The notes: generated from the sequence alone by a model not told the origin. DNA of 64,000 nucleotides from Fontibacter flavus (GCF_042432905.1 NZ_JBHLWI010000004.1:62001-126000); one strand, 5' to 3'. Counted from the first letter of the stretch, positions 54,201-63,454 are shown. Numbers and translations are program-made.

Positions 54201-54599
54201 TTGGATAGAAGTATGCAGCTTGAGGTACATACTTTGGAGACAAGTCTTTTTATCAATAATGGAAATGGTAAATTTGTTAAAACACCATTACCCAAAGAAG
54301 TTCAAAGCAGTCCTGTTTATGCCATTCATTCATTTATGGATGATCATGGCGATTTTCACCTTTTGTTTGGCGGAAATCAAAGGAAGATTAAGCCAGAATT
54401 GGGGATCAATCTTGGTAGTTACGGATGGCATTTGAAAAGGGGGAGTATGGGGGAATTGGAGTTTGTGCCTGCATCTCGGTCCGGATTTTTCATCCGTGGC
54501 GAAATCAGGGATATACAGCCCTATCAAACTTCTCAGGGCTTGAGGTTTTTGGTAGGTAAAAACAATGATACCTTGAAAATTATGGATTTTATAAAATGA
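51246..54599 (+). CDS. VCBS/FG-GAP repeat lipoprotein with ASPIC/UnbV domain (copy 1)
   Basis: 1117 residues. The frame begins with TTG at 51246, and no ATG precedes the lipoprotein signal (FIILVLLTISSC), so a TTG or other non-ATG start is likely. At least a dozen FG-GAP/EF-like calcium loops of the form D-x-N/D-x-D-G-x-x-D are seen, for example DINNDGLVD, DVNGDGLLD, DFDKDGDLD, DLDNDGDLD, DADGDGHLD and DINGDGRLD. An ASPIC/UnbV domain sits about residues 530-620 (LHFGLGYNSLIDSLIIHWPN). These suggest two beta-propellers joined by the UnbV part, on the cell surface. No catalytic residue is known for this family. It overlaps the next gene by 4 bases. Confidence 0.88.
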   Translation: MKLALPKYFSIPKQHKINSEKTLIRPIFIILVLLTISSCSKKEDTPLLFELMDKSWTGVDFRNDLDYNEKFNPYTFRNFYNGAGVALGDINNDGLVDIFLAGNQTENKLYLNKGNFQFEDITENAGLAVPGIWSTGVSMADVNGDGLLDIYICKSGPLGGQERHNSLYINNGDLTFTEKAKEFGIADEGLSQHAVFFDFDKDGDLDMYLLNNSARSIGIYDLRQGQRDVRDSMGGNKLYRNDQGSFVDISEEAGIYGSSIGYGLGVTVADINKDGWPDLYVSNDFFEKDYLYINNGDGTFREDLENMMTEISMGSMGADIADLDNNGWQDVFVTEMLPATLDRVKTKTPFEEWDKYQANVQAGYFHQFTRNTLQRNLGYRPGTDQVHFIDVARQSGVHATDWSWGALIFDADNDGLKDIFVANGIVKDLTDFDYVDYYVNNQNLISQFKKDSILLTKMIDEFPSTPLQNYLFRNKGGFEFEDIAARAGMQQLTFSTGAAYADLDNDGDLDLVVNNLNGEVFLYKNNSREVNQHHYLQLELSGQFGTQVTVYAGKEMFFAEHNPVKGYMSSVDHRLHFGLGYNSLIDSLIIHWPNGRKRVLKEVKSNQVLTLQPDQSDEEWKSSKDRLLTYFKVSEAVVPWRHEESDFVDFDRDRLRFHMISNEGPKLAIGDISGDGLDDVFVPGAKGKPSVILKQDILGEFSIHQKFEAEQLPEDVGGLFFDADGDGHLDLYVLSGSLEFSNKNPNYQDRLYLNDGNGNFKLSSESLPLRFESSSFVRAFDYNKDGNLDLLVGTRTVPFAYGVPGGVVLLENKGDGIFVDKSTGLPESFRQLGMTKDAWIGDLDDDGEEEILIIGEWMPIMVFKRSGASYVDVSEAFGFASSSGLWNTVHVADINGDGRLDILLGNMGLNSRIKAQIDRPLRLFVNDFDQNGSVEQILTMYEGEHSYPLVLKSTLLKQLPGLRKQLIKYDDYKDKRMEDLFSKEILDRSMQLEVHTLETSLFINNGNGKFVKTPLPKEVQSSPVYAIHSFMDDHGDFHLLFGGNQRKIKPELGINLGSYGWHLKRGSMGELEFVPASRSGFFIRGEIRDIQPYQTSQGLRFLVGKNNDTLKIMDFIK

Positions 54600-55207
54600 A
54601 AGAAAAGGAGTTTATGATTCATATGATCAGAGTGTTGCTTTTGATTGCAGTTGGATTGATTTGGGCAGGTTGTCAGCCCAAAACAGAATACGACATCATC
54701 AAAGAAAGGGAGTTGAAATCCGGGAAGGTAGTGGAGGACTTATTTCTGGATCTTCGTTTTGGGATGGGGAGAAAGGAGTTTTTTGCGACCTGTTGGGAGC
54801 ATAATAAAAAAGGGATTTTAACCAATGGTGCCCATGTGCTTCAGGTACAGTATAAACCGGCAATGCCATCGGGAAAGGACACCAATATGTTTTTTTACCC
54901 ATCTTTTGAGGAGAATAAGCTTTATTTTATGCCCATGGAATTTGTTTATGGGGGATGGTTTCCCGGAAACGAAGAATTTGGAAATGAGAAATTGATGGAG
55001 GACGTGGTGGCATTTCTGGAAGGCTGGTTTGGTGAAGGTTTTTTTGAAGTCAGTAATAAGAGCAAAACAGTAAAAGCTATGGTTAAAATTGACGGGAACA
55101 GGTTGATCCGGATATTTAAAAAAGATTTGAAATCAGTAAGGGTGGAAATATTGGATCTAAGGGTCAAGGATATTGCCGAAATGAATAAAAAGGATGAGGA
55201 AGCTTAA
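54596..55207 (+). CDS. Small lipoprotein between two VCBS genes, unknown function
   Basis: 203 residues. The start at 54596 overlaps the previous stop (ATGA); later in-frame ATGs at 54614 and 54623 would also give the signal (VLLLIAVGLIWAGC). The mature part carries LFLDLRFGMGRKEFFATCWE, YFMPMEFVYGG and an acidic to basic C-terminal tail. One extra Cys is present in ATCWEH. I recognise no family. It overlaps the following VCBS gene by 14 bases, so it is translationally coupled on both sides and probably works with those proteins. Confidence 0.75.
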   Translation: MKEKEFMIHMIRVLLLIAVGLIWAGCQPKTEYDIIKERELKSGKVVEDLFLDLRFGMGRKEFFATCWEHNKKGILTNGAHVLQVQYKPAMPSGKDTNMFFYPSFEENKLYFMPMEFVYGGWFPGNEEFGNEKLMEDVVAFLEGWFGEGFFEVSNKSKTVKAMVKIDGNRLIRIFKKDLKSVRVEILDLRVKDIAEMNKKDEEA

Positions 55208-58200
55208 TCGTGATTTTGTTTTACTGGCAGCAGGATTAGGGTTGTTTTTCTCATGCAAGTCAGAGGATAAAAGCCCAAAGGATACTTTGTTTGAACAAAT
55301 AGGATCGTCTTATTCAGGAGTAACCTTTAGGAATGATCTGGAATTTGACGAAAAGTTCAACATTTTCACCTATAGGAATTATTACAATGGGGGAGGCGTT
55401 GCCTTAGGAGATGTGAACAACGATGGCCTTTTGGACATGTACCTGACAGCCAATATGGGAGAGAATAAGCTGTACCTCAACGAAGGTAATTTCAAATTCA
55501 GGGATGTCACCACTGAGGCGGGAGTCGCTGGAACAAGGGCTTGGAGTACAGGGGTAGCTATGGCCGATGTCAATGGAGATGGCTTGCTGGATATTTATGT
55601 CTGTAACTCCGGCGATATCAAAGGTGACAACAAACAAAATGAATTATTTATCAACAATGGTGATGGATCTTTTACAGAAATGGCGGAGGCCTATGGCTTG
55701 GCTGACCAGGGATTTTCCACCCATGCCGTATTTTTTGATTATGACAATGATGGCGACCTGGATGTTTACTTGCTGAATAATAGCTATCAAGCCATAGGCA
55801 GTTTCAATAAAATGCAAAACGAAAGGCCTAGAAGGGACCCGGTCGGAGGGGATAAGTTGTTCAGGAATGATGGGGACAAATTTACAGATGTGTCTGAAGA
55901 AGCTGGGATTTATGGCTCAGTGATAGGTTTTGGTTTGGGTATTACCATAGGTGACGTTAACCGGGACGGTTGGATGGATATTTTCATTTCCAATGATTTT
56001 TTTGAAAGGGATTACCTTTACATCAACAATCAGGACGGTACTTTTTCCGAAAGACTGACAGATTATATGAGGTCGACTTCAGCGGCATCCATGGGGGCAG
56101 ATATTGCGGATATCAACAATGACGGTTACCTCGATATTTTTGTCACCGAGATGTTGCCTGAGCAGTCAGAGCGCTTGAAGCAGATTACTACATTTGAGAG
56201 CTGGGATAAATTTCAGTTTAATGTACAGCATGGCTATCATTATCAGTACACCCGAAACATGCTCCATGTCAATAATGGGGATGGGACTTTCACTGATATG
56301 GGCCGCTTGGCCAATGTAGAGGCTACGGATTGGAGCTGGGCGGCACTGATGTTTGATATGGATAATGATGGGCATAAAGACATCTTCGTGGCCAATGGGA
56401 TCTATCAGGACCTGACCGATCTGGATTACCTCAATTTTATTGACAATGATGAGACCAAGAGGAGCATTATTTCCCAGGAGGGTGTTGATTATAGAAAACT
56501 GATTGACCCCATGCCCATTACACCTGTATCCAATTATGCTTTCAAAAACAAGGGAGATCTGGTTTTTGAAAATGTAATACACGAATGGGGAATGGGGAAT
56601 CCTATCCATTCCAACGGCTCTGCCTATGGGGATTTGGATAATGATGGGGCTTTGGATCTGGTGATTAACAATGTCAACAATGAAGTGTTGATGTATAAGA
56701 ACAAGTCAATGGAGTTTTATCCTGACCATCATTTTTTGAAGGTAGTGCTAAAAGGAAAACCAGGAAATACAGCAGCTGTTGGGACACAGATAAGGGTGTT
56801 GGCTGGAGATCAGTCTTTCTATCAGGAAAATATGCCAAACAGGGGCTTCCAGTCTTCTGTGGATCCAAGGTTGAATTTTGGTTTGGGCAATATTTCCAAG
56901 ATCGATGTGCTTCAGGTAAGATGGCCGGATGGGAAGATTACTTTGGTACATGAGCTTGAGACTAATCAGACGATTACCCTTTCGTGGGAAGATGCGGAAG
57001 AACCATCGGATGAATTCAGGTTTTTTAATGAACCCCAGGATCAGATTTTTAAGAAATTAAGAGCGGATGAAATTCTGGATTTTAAGCATCAGGAGAATCA
57101 GGTGGTGGATTTTGACCGTGACAGGTTGACCTATCATATGTTGTCCACTGAAGGGCCTAAAGCTGTTTGGGGAGATGTGAATGGGGATAGTTTGGAAGAT
57201 GTGTTCCTCGGAGGAGCGAAGGGTTTTCCTGGCCAATTGTTCTTACAACAACTGAATGGGAAATTCAGAAAATCCCAGCAAGAGGCATTTGTAGAAGATA
57301 GGTTTTCAGAAGATACACATGGGATTTTTCATGATTTTAATGGAGATGGGTATTTGGATTTGTATGTGGCTTCAGGAGGAAATGAATCCGGTTTTGGAGC
57401 TTTGGATCTTTCGGACAGGTTATACCTGAATGATGGGAAAGGTAACTTCACCAAATCTCTGGATTCGGGATTGAATGCCTTCAAAAACAGCACGGCTGTT
57501 GTTGGATTGATAGATGCAAACCAAGATGGCATCATGGATGTATTGGTGGGTTCTAGGGTTGTTCCCTTTCTCTACGGCGTGAATCCAAGTAGCCAAATCT
57601 TGATTTCGGATGGCAAGGGGAGCTTTAAAGACGGGACAGCAGAGTTTGCTCCTGAACTGAAAGAAATAGGGATGGTCACTGATGCTGCCGTGGTGGATTA
57701 TGATGGAGATGGCAAAGAAGACCTGATTTTGGTGGGAGAGTGGATGGCGCCGACATTTTTCAGGCAAACAGGTACTCAGCTGGAAAGAATTGAGATGCCA
57801 GACATGGCCAAATATAAGGGATGGTACCAAAGTATTGCTGTTGGGGATTTCAATGGAGATGGTAGGTTGGATTTTGTGCTAGGTAATCATGGTCTGAATA
57901 CCAGGTTTAAGACATCGGAAGAAAATCTGATCAGGATGTTTGTGAATGATTACGATCAAAACGGTTCCGTTGAACACCTTTTTGCCCAAAAGCAGGGAGG
58001 GCGTCATATCCCCTTCACCCTCAAGCATCAATTGGAGATGCAGGTACCTTCGATCAAAAAGCGTTTCCTGAAATACAGTGCTTACAATGATAAATTCTTA
58101 GAGGATATTTTCACTCCTCAGGAACTCAAAAATGCCATGATGCAGGAAGTGAATTATTTTTCATCTTCTGTGATGATGAATAAGGGGGCTGGTAATTATG

Positions 58201-58520
58201 AAATTCTCCCTCTTCCGAGAATGGCGCAAAGAAGTTGGATGTACAGCGTATTGGTGACAGATGTCAATGACGATGGGATACAGGATATCCTGATGGCCGG
58301 TAACCTGAAGGGGGCCAAACCTGAAGTTGGGCAATATGATGGAAGTTATGGAGAGGTGTTGTTGGGCAAAGGTGATGGCAGTTTTGATTATATTCCAAAT
58401 CGTGAACATGGACTTCAGTTGCACGGAGACATCAGGGATTTGCATGTTCTCGAAATCAGAGGTGAGAGGATGTTGATGGTGGTAAAGAATGATGATGCCA
58501 TAGAGTTTTGGAGTTTTTAA
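55194..58520 (+). CDS. VCBS/FG-GAP repeat lipoprotein with ASPIC/UnbV domain (copy 2)
   Basis: 1108 residues with a lipoprotein signal (LAAGLGLFFSC). The same layout as copy 1: an N-terminal propeller with calcium loops DVNNDGLLD, DVNGDGLLD, DYDNDGDLD, DVNRDGWMD, DINNDGYLD, DMDNDGHKD and DLDNDGALD; the UnbV domain (LNFGLGNISKIDVLQVRWPD) near residues 500-600; and a second propeller with DFNGDGYLD, DANQDGIMD, DYDGDGKED, DFNGDGRLD and DVNDDGIQD. It clearly arose by duplication with copies 1 and 3. The ATG at 55194 lies inside the previous gene. Confidence 0.9.
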   Translation: MRKLNRDFVLLAAGLGLFFSCKSEDKSPKDTLFEQIGSSYSGVTFRNDLEFDEKFNIFTYRNYYNGGGVALGDVNNDGLLDMYLTANMGENKLYLNEGNFKFRDVTTEAGVAGTRAWSTGVAMADVNGDGLLDIYVCNSGDIKGDNKQNELFINNGDGSFTEMAEAYGLADQGFSTHAVFFDYDNDGDLDVYLLNNSYQAIGSFNKMQNERPRRDPVGGDKLFRNDGDKFTDVSEEAGIYGSVIGFGLGITIGDVNRDGWMDIFISNDFFERDYLYINNQDGTFSERLTDYMRSTSAASMGADIADINNDGYLDIFVTEMLPEQSERLKQITTFESWDKFQFNVQHGYHYQYTRNMLHVNNGDGTFTDMGRLANVEATDWSWAALMFDMDNDGHKDIFVANGIYQDLTDLDYLNFIDNDETKRSIISQEGVDYRKLIDPMPITPVSNYAFKNKGDLVFENVIHEWGMGNPIHSNGSAYGDLDNDGALDLVINNVNNEVLMYKNKSMEFYPDHHFLKVVLKGKPGNTAAVGTQIRVLAGDQSFYQENMPNRGFQSSVDPRLNFGLGNISKIDVLQVRWPDGKITLVHELETNQTITLSWEDAEEPSDEFRFFNEPQDQIFKKLRADEILDFKHQENQVVDFDRDRLTYHMLSTEGPKAVWGDVNGDSLEDVFLGGAKGFPGQLFLQQLNGKFRKSQQEAFVEDRFSEDTHGIFHDFNGDGYLDLYVASGGNESGFGALDLSDRLYLNDGKGNFTKSLDSGLNAFKNSTAVVGLIDANQDGIMDVLVGSRVVPFLYGVNPSSQILISDGKGSFKDGTAEFAPELKEIGMVTDAAVVDYDGDGKEDLILVGEWMAPTFFRQTGTQLERIEMPDMAKYKGWYQSIAVGDFNGDGRLDFVLGNHGLNTRFKTSEENLIRMFVNDYDQNGSVEHLFAQKQGGRHIPFTLKHQLEMQVPSIKKRFLKYSAYNDKFLEDIFTPQELKNAMMQEVNYFSSSVMMNKGAGNYEILPLPRMAQRSWMYSVLVTDVNDDGIQDILMAGNLKGAKPEVGQYDGSYGEVLLGKGDGSFDYIPNREHGLQLHGDIRDLHVLEIRGERMLMVVKNDDAIEFWSF

Positions 58521-58606
58521 TACTTCGAAGGAATTTAACTAATGCCCAAAAGTCACTTCCAAAATGTCTCAGATAGAGATTCGAAGTGCTTTGAATAAGA
58601 TTTTCA

Positions 58607-61600
58607 ATGAACAGAGTTTACACCTTTTTCTTTTTGTTGTTGCTTATTTCCTGTTCAAAAAAACAGGAGGATAGGTTGTTCGAATTAATGTCTTCAGATG
58701 AAACAGGCATTGACTTTAGAAATGACCTTGTTTCTACAGCAGATATGAATATCCTAGAATACCTGTATTTCTATAATGGAGGTGGTGTAGCGGTAGGGGA
58801 TATCAATAATGATGGATTGGTGGATATTTATTTCACTTCCAATCAGGGAGAGAACAAGCTTTATCTCAACAAAGGTGATTTCCGGTTTGAAGATATTACC
58901 CAAAAGGCTGCTGTAACAGGAGAGGGTGGTTGGTCCACTGGTGTGACCATGGCAGATGTGAATGGAGATGGGTTTTTGGATATTTATGTCTGTCAGGTTG
59001 GAGATTATAAAGGGATACAAGGTCAAAATAGGCTTTATATCAACAATGGAGACCTGACATTTACAGAAATGGCATCAGCATACGGGTTGGATTTTGTGGG
59101 TTTTTCTACCCATGCGGTATTCTTCGATTATGATCAGGATGGAGATTTAGATATGTACCTGCTCAATCATTCCATCAAAAAGCCTGAGGTATTTTCCCAT
59201 GCTGACACCAAATTCAACAATCAGGACGAAAAAGGAGGAGACAAGTTGTTCAAGAATTTACGGGTAGAAGGAGAAAGCAGGATGGTAGAGGTGACCGAAG
59301 AAGCGGGGATTTTGTCCAGTAGTTTGGGTTTTGGATTAGGAGTAGGGATAGCAGATGTCAATGGAGATGGTTGGATGGATATTTATGTGTCCAATGATTT
59401 CACGGAAGATGACTACCTGTATATCAATCAGGGAGATGGAACTTTTGTCGAATCTTTGAAAGATTTTATAGCAAACACCAGCCGCTACAGCATGGGTAAT
59501 GACCTGGCTGATATCAACAATGATGGATTGCCCGATATTTTCACCACGGACATGTTACCCGAAGATCCTGAAATCTGGATGAAATCAGTCGGAGAGGATA
59601 AGCAGGAGGTATATGATGTGAAGAAAAGGCTAGGTTATGGAGATCAATATGTGAGAAATCACTTGCAGCTCAACCGTGGTGATGGTAAGTTTAGTGAGAT
59701 AGGCTTGTTGACAGGTACCTTTGCTACAGATTGGAGTTGGTCGCCATTGATTTTTGACATGGACAATGATGGTTTCAAGGATATCCATATCACGAATGGC
59801 ATAGTCAAGAGACCCAATGACTTGGATTTCATCCAATACAGTCAAGAACCCACTCCGGGTCTTTCCCAAAAAGAAGTTCAACAACAGCAGGTGGACATGT
59901 TGCCTACGGTGAAACTGGCCAATTATACCTTCCAAAATGGAGGCGCGCTTCAGTTTAAGGAAGTGTCCAAAGTTTGGGGGTTGGATCAGCTGTCTTATTC
60001 CAACGGATCGGCATACGCTGATCTTGACAATGACGGTGACTTGGACCTGGTGATCAACAATACGGATCAAGAGGCTTTTGTTTACAGGAACGATGCTTCA
60101 GAAAAATTGGGGCATCAGTTTGTCCAATTTGACCTGAAAGGTGATCTGTATAATCAGTTTGGCATTGGTGCTCAGGTATGGGTATTTGTTGGTCAGGAAA
60201 AGTTTTTTCAGACTTTAAGCACTTCTCGGGGTTTTCAATCCGGAAGCGCTACTACTTTGACTTTTGGATTGGGTAAGACCGAAAAAATTGATTCCGTAAT
60301 TGTGGCATGGTCGGCCAGGGAACTGGAGAAATTCGAAGGAATTATCCTGGGAGAGAAAGCTATTTTGGCTAAGGGCAGCGGGCAACAATTTCAATGGCCA
60401 ATTCAGGTAAAAACTGAAGTGCTTAAGATAGCTGAATTAGGGCTTAACTGGAAGCATGAGGAAGATGATGGGATTGATGAGTTCAGAAGAGAATACCTGA
60501 TGCCAAGAAGATACGGTTCGGAAGGCCCTGCCTTAGCGGTTGGGGATATCAATGGAGATGGTTTGGAAGACCTTTATCTGGGAGGGGCCAAAGGACAGGC
60601 AGGGGCCTTGTTTTTGCAGCAGCTTGAAGGAAGTTTTGTGAAAGCTGATAATCCTATTTTTGAACAAATGAAAACAGCCGAAGACGTGGTGGCTGTTTTT
60701 GAAGATTTCAATGGAGATGGTCATTTGGATCTTTATGTTGGGAGTGGGGGGAATGCTTATGGTCCAAGGGAAGTTTTCAATTTTGATAGGATTTACCTGA
60801 ATGATGGGAAAGGCAATTTACTGTTTTCGATGAATTCCTTACCTCCATTAGGTGAAAACACATCGACTGTTGCTGTTCATGATGTCAATGGAGATGGATT
60901 CCCGGATATTTTTGTAGGGGCATCGGTAGTGATAGGGAATTATGGTGCATCTTCAGGTTCGCACTTATTGATGAATGATGGCAAAGGGAGATTTAGAGAT
61001 GTAACCCATCAATATTTTGGGGAGGATTTGAGGCCAGGTATGGTGCAAAAGGCCAATTGGGAAGATATTACAGGAAATGGGCACAAAGAGCTGTTGCTGA
61101 CTGGGGAGTGGATGGGCGTTCAGGTCTATACTTTAAATGCTTCTGGTCAGTTTGAGCGTCTTCAGGATTTAGCACCAGCGGGATGGTATTATGCGATGCA
61201 TGTAGTAAGTGGTGGTAAAATGGAAGATAGGCAATTGGTTTTGGGAAATCTTGGTTTGAACTCAAAATTGAAAGCCAGCCTTGAGAAACCATTATGGCTT
61301 TATCATGGGGATTTTGACGGGAATGGTCAGGAAGATCCTTTGTTATTTCATTACATGGGAGATAAACTTGTGCCATTTGGCAGTAGGGATGATCTGATCA
61401 AACAGATTCCGGGAATAAAAAGGAAGCACGATACCTATAAAAGTTATGCCGGATTGAAATCGCCGCAGGAACTTTTGGAAAAGTCCCAGCTGGAGGCAGC
61501 TAGGAAAGTTGCGGTGAAAGAGTTGAGATCCGGTTCTATTTCTTTCGATAATTCAGCACAAGTTCTTCTTCCTTTTCCAGTCGAAGCGCAATTTAGCCCG

Positions 61601-61879
61601 TTAAGGGATTTTGTGGATTTTACATCGGGAGGATCACAATACCTGCTTGGTGTGGGGAATTTTTATGGTTTCAGGAATGATCTTGGTAAAGCAGGGGCAT
61701 CTCCAATGGTGTTGTTGAAAAGACAAAATAAGGAATGGGTTCATATTCCTTTGGGCCTAAATGCCTCGGCATACTGGGGAGAATTCAGAAAAGTGGCTAA
61801 AATTGAGATTAAAGGAAAATTACATTTGATTGCCTTGAAAAATAATGGACCGGCTGTAGTAATGGAAATAATTGACTGA
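58607..61879 (+). CDS. VCBS/FG-GAP repeat lipoprotein with ASPIC/UnbV domain (copy 3)
   Basis: 1090 residues with a lipoprotein signal (FFFLLLLISC). Layout as in copies 1 and 2: DINNDGLVD, DVNGDGFLD, DYDQDGDLD, DVNGDGWMD, DINNDGLPD, DMDNDGFKD, DLDNDGDLD, then the UnbV domain (LTFGLGKTEKIDSVIVAW), then DINGDGLED, DFNGDGHLD and DVNGDGFPD; the last repeats are fewer and less regular. It follows copy 2 by 86 bases and precedes the haloperoxidase-like gene by about 170 bases. Function unknown; a calcium-stabilised surface scaffold or binding protein is the reasonable guess. Confidence 0.88.
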   Translation: MNRVYTFFFLLLLISCSKKQEDRLFELMSSDETGIDFRNDLVSTADMNILEYLYFYNGGGVAVGDINNDGLVDIYFTSNQGENKLYLNKGDFRFEDITQKAAVTGEGGWSTGVTMADVNGDGFLDIYVCQVGDYKGIQGQNRLYINNGDLTFTEMASAYGLDFVGFSTHAVFFDYDQDGDLDMYLLNHSIKKPEVFSHADTKFNNQDEKGGDKLFKNLRVEGESRMVEVTEEAGILSSSLGFGLGVGIADVNGDGWMDIYVSNDFTEDDYLYINQGDGTFVESLKDFIANTSRYSMGNDLADINNDGLPDIFTTDMLPEDPEIWMKSVGEDKQEVYDVKKRLGYGDQYVRNHLQLNRGDGKFSEIGLLTGTFATDWSWSPLIFDMDNDGFKDIHITNGIVKRPNDLDFIQYSQEPTPGLSQKEVQQQQVDMLPTVKLANYTFQNGGALQFKEVSKVWGLDQLSYSNGSAYADLDNDGDLDLVINNTDQEAFVYRNDASEKLGHQFVQFDLKGDLYNQFGIGAQVWVFVGQEKFFQTLSTSRGFQSGSATTLTFGLGKTEKIDSVIVAWSARELEKFEGIILGEKAILAKGSGQQFQWPIQVKTEVLKIAELGLNWKHEEDDGIDEFRREYLMPRRYGSEGPALAVGDINGDGLEDLYLGGAKGQAGALFLQQLEGSFVKADNPIFEQMKTAEDVVAVFEDFNGDGHLDLYVGSGGNAYGPREVFNFDRIYLNDGKGNLLFSMNSLPPLGENTSTVAVHDVNGDGFPDIFVGASVVIGNYGASSGSHLLMNDGKGRFRDVTHQYFGEDLRPGMVQKANWEDITGNGHKELLLTGEWMGVQVYTLNASGQFERLQDLAPAGWYYAMHVVSGGKMEDRQLVLGNLGLNSKLKASLEKPLWLYHGDFDGNGQEDPLLFHYMGDKLVPFGSRDDLIKQIPGIKRKHDTYKSYAGLKSPQELLEKSQLEAARKVAVKELRSGSISFDNSAQVLLPFPVEAQFSPLRDFVDFTSGGSQYLLGVGNFYGFRNDLGKAGASPMVLLKRQNKEWVHIPLGLNASAYWGEFRKVAKIEIKGKLHLIALKNNGPAVVMEIID

Positions 61880-62052
61880 GCGGCTATTTTGGGTTGATTT
61901 ACTGCTAAAAATCAGTTTTTTAGAGCGTTTTCAGAAATTTGAATTTACATAATATTTTTTAGATTTGATGTTGACAAAACCCTTCTTTGTCAATTTTGAT
62001 AGACAATACAGATTGGTTAAATTTGGAAAAATAAGCTTGGACAAAAGCAAAG

Positions 62053-63405
62053 ATGAAAAAGAGAATACAAAGAATTATCCTGGCCATGTTGGTTGTTTCC
62101 CTTGGTGTTGGATGTCAGGAAAAAACAGATTATCAAAATGTAATTACTGAGGGTGATTACCTGATTGCGGCCCAGCTCAAGTTGACCGATGTGATCATCC
62201 ATGATATTTTTTCACCACCTGTGGCCAGTAGGATTTATGCGTATCCTGCTATTGCTGCTTATGAGGTTGCCGCATTGGCAGATCCTGGTTACAGGTCTTT
62301 GATGGGACAGTTGAACGGTTTTGAGAAAGTAAATTTTGAATCCCAGGAAGAAATTTACTATCCTTTGGCAGCTTTGGCAGCATATTATAAGGTGGGGACA
62401 GCCATGATTTTCTCAGAACAGCTTGTTCGAGATCATAAAGAAAATGCGTATAAAGAAATTAGGGAAAAAGGTGTTCCCAAAAAAGTTTTTGAAAGTTCAG
62501 TTGCTTTTGGTGAGCAGGTAGCAGACCATGTCATAGCTTACTCCAAAAAAGACAATTACCATGAAAGCAGATCATTTGAAAAATATACTGTAAAAAGTGA
62601 TGCCTATACCTGGCAGCCCACACCTCCGGCCTATATGGAGGGCATCGAGCCGCATTGGAATAAAATCAGGCCATTCGTGATGGAGACTGCCGATCAGTTT
62701 AAATCCGATCCGCCTACCGCTTTTTCTACGGATCCAACAAGCCAGTTTTACAAAGAGGCAGAGGAAGTATTTAATGTAATCAAGAATCTAACGAAAGAGC
62801 AAAAAGATATCGCATTTTTTTGGGATTGTAATCCCTATAAAGTCAATGTGAAGGGGCATGTCATGTTTGCAGAGAAAAAGATCACTCCCGGAGGCCATTG
62901 GATGGGTATTGCGTCAATTGCTTCCAAAGCTGCCAAGCAGGATTGGAAAGGTACCGCTGAAACATTGGCTTATACCAGTATAGCTTTGTTTGATGCCTTT
63001 ATAGCTTGTTGGGATGAAAAGTACAGGAGTATTTTGATCAGACCCGAAACCTATATCAACAAGTACATTGACGAGGATTGGTTGCCTTTGCTTCAGACCC
63101 CACCCTTCCCTGAATACACAAGTGGGCATAGCGTAGCCTCTAATGCTGCTGCCGAAGTACTCACCAAATTGTTTGGTGAATCCTTTTATATTTATGACTC
63201 CACTGAAGTCGCCTATGGCCTTCCTATCAGGGAGTTCAACTCTTTCAGGGAAGCTGCCGATGAAGCTGCTATCAGCAGGTTGTATGGTGGGATTCATTAT
63301 ATGCCGGCAATTGTCAACGGTTCTACCAAAGGAAAAGGATTGGCGTCTTATATGAATGAAAAAATTGAAACCAAATCCCAAAAACTAGCCAAGCTGGAGG
63401 AATAG
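62053..63405 (+). CDS. Vanadium-dependent haloperoxidase / PAP2-fold lipoprotein
   Basis: 450 residues with a lipoprotein-type signal (ILAMLVVSLGVGC). The anion-binding motifs are complete: K-x6-R-P in KYRSILIRP, S-G-H in YTSGHSV (Thr replaces Pro of PSGH), and S-R-x5-H in SRLYGGIHY, all in the C-terminal half. These bind vanadate in haloperoxidases and phosphate in acid phosphatases of the same fold, so the sequence allows either a halide-oxidising or a phosphatase activity. It follows the three VCBS genes on the same strand and is probably part of the locus. Confidence 0.88.
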   Translation: MKKRIQRIILAMLVVSLGVGCQEKTDYQNVITEGDYLIAAQLKLTDVIIHDIFSPPVASRIYAYPAIAAYEVAALADPGYRSLMGQLNGFEKVNFESQEEIYYPLAALAAYYKVGTAMIFSEQLVRDHKENAYKEIREKGVPKKVFESSVAFGEQVADHVIAYSKKDNYHESRSFEKYTVKSDAYTWQPTPPAYMEGIEPHWNKIRPFVMETADQFKSDPPTAFSTDPTSQFYKEAEEVFNVIKNLTKEQKDIAFFWDCNPYKVNVKGHVMFAEKKITPGGHWMGIASIASKAAKQDWKGTAETLAYTSIALFDAFIACWDEKYRSILIRPETYINKYIDEDWLPLLQTPPFPEYTSGHSVASNAAAEVLTKLFGESFYIYDSTEVAYGLPIREFNSFREAADEAAISRLYGGIHYMPAIVNGSTKGKGLASYMNEKIETKSQKLAKLEE

Positions 63406-63454
63406 GGAATCCATATCTCATGATACTTCCCATGACCTGAGGGCATGATAATAT

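Noticed and set aside
61965..62150. Short frame before the haloperoxidase-like gene
   Set aside because: It overlaps the lipoprotein signal of the real gene in another frame and has no motif.
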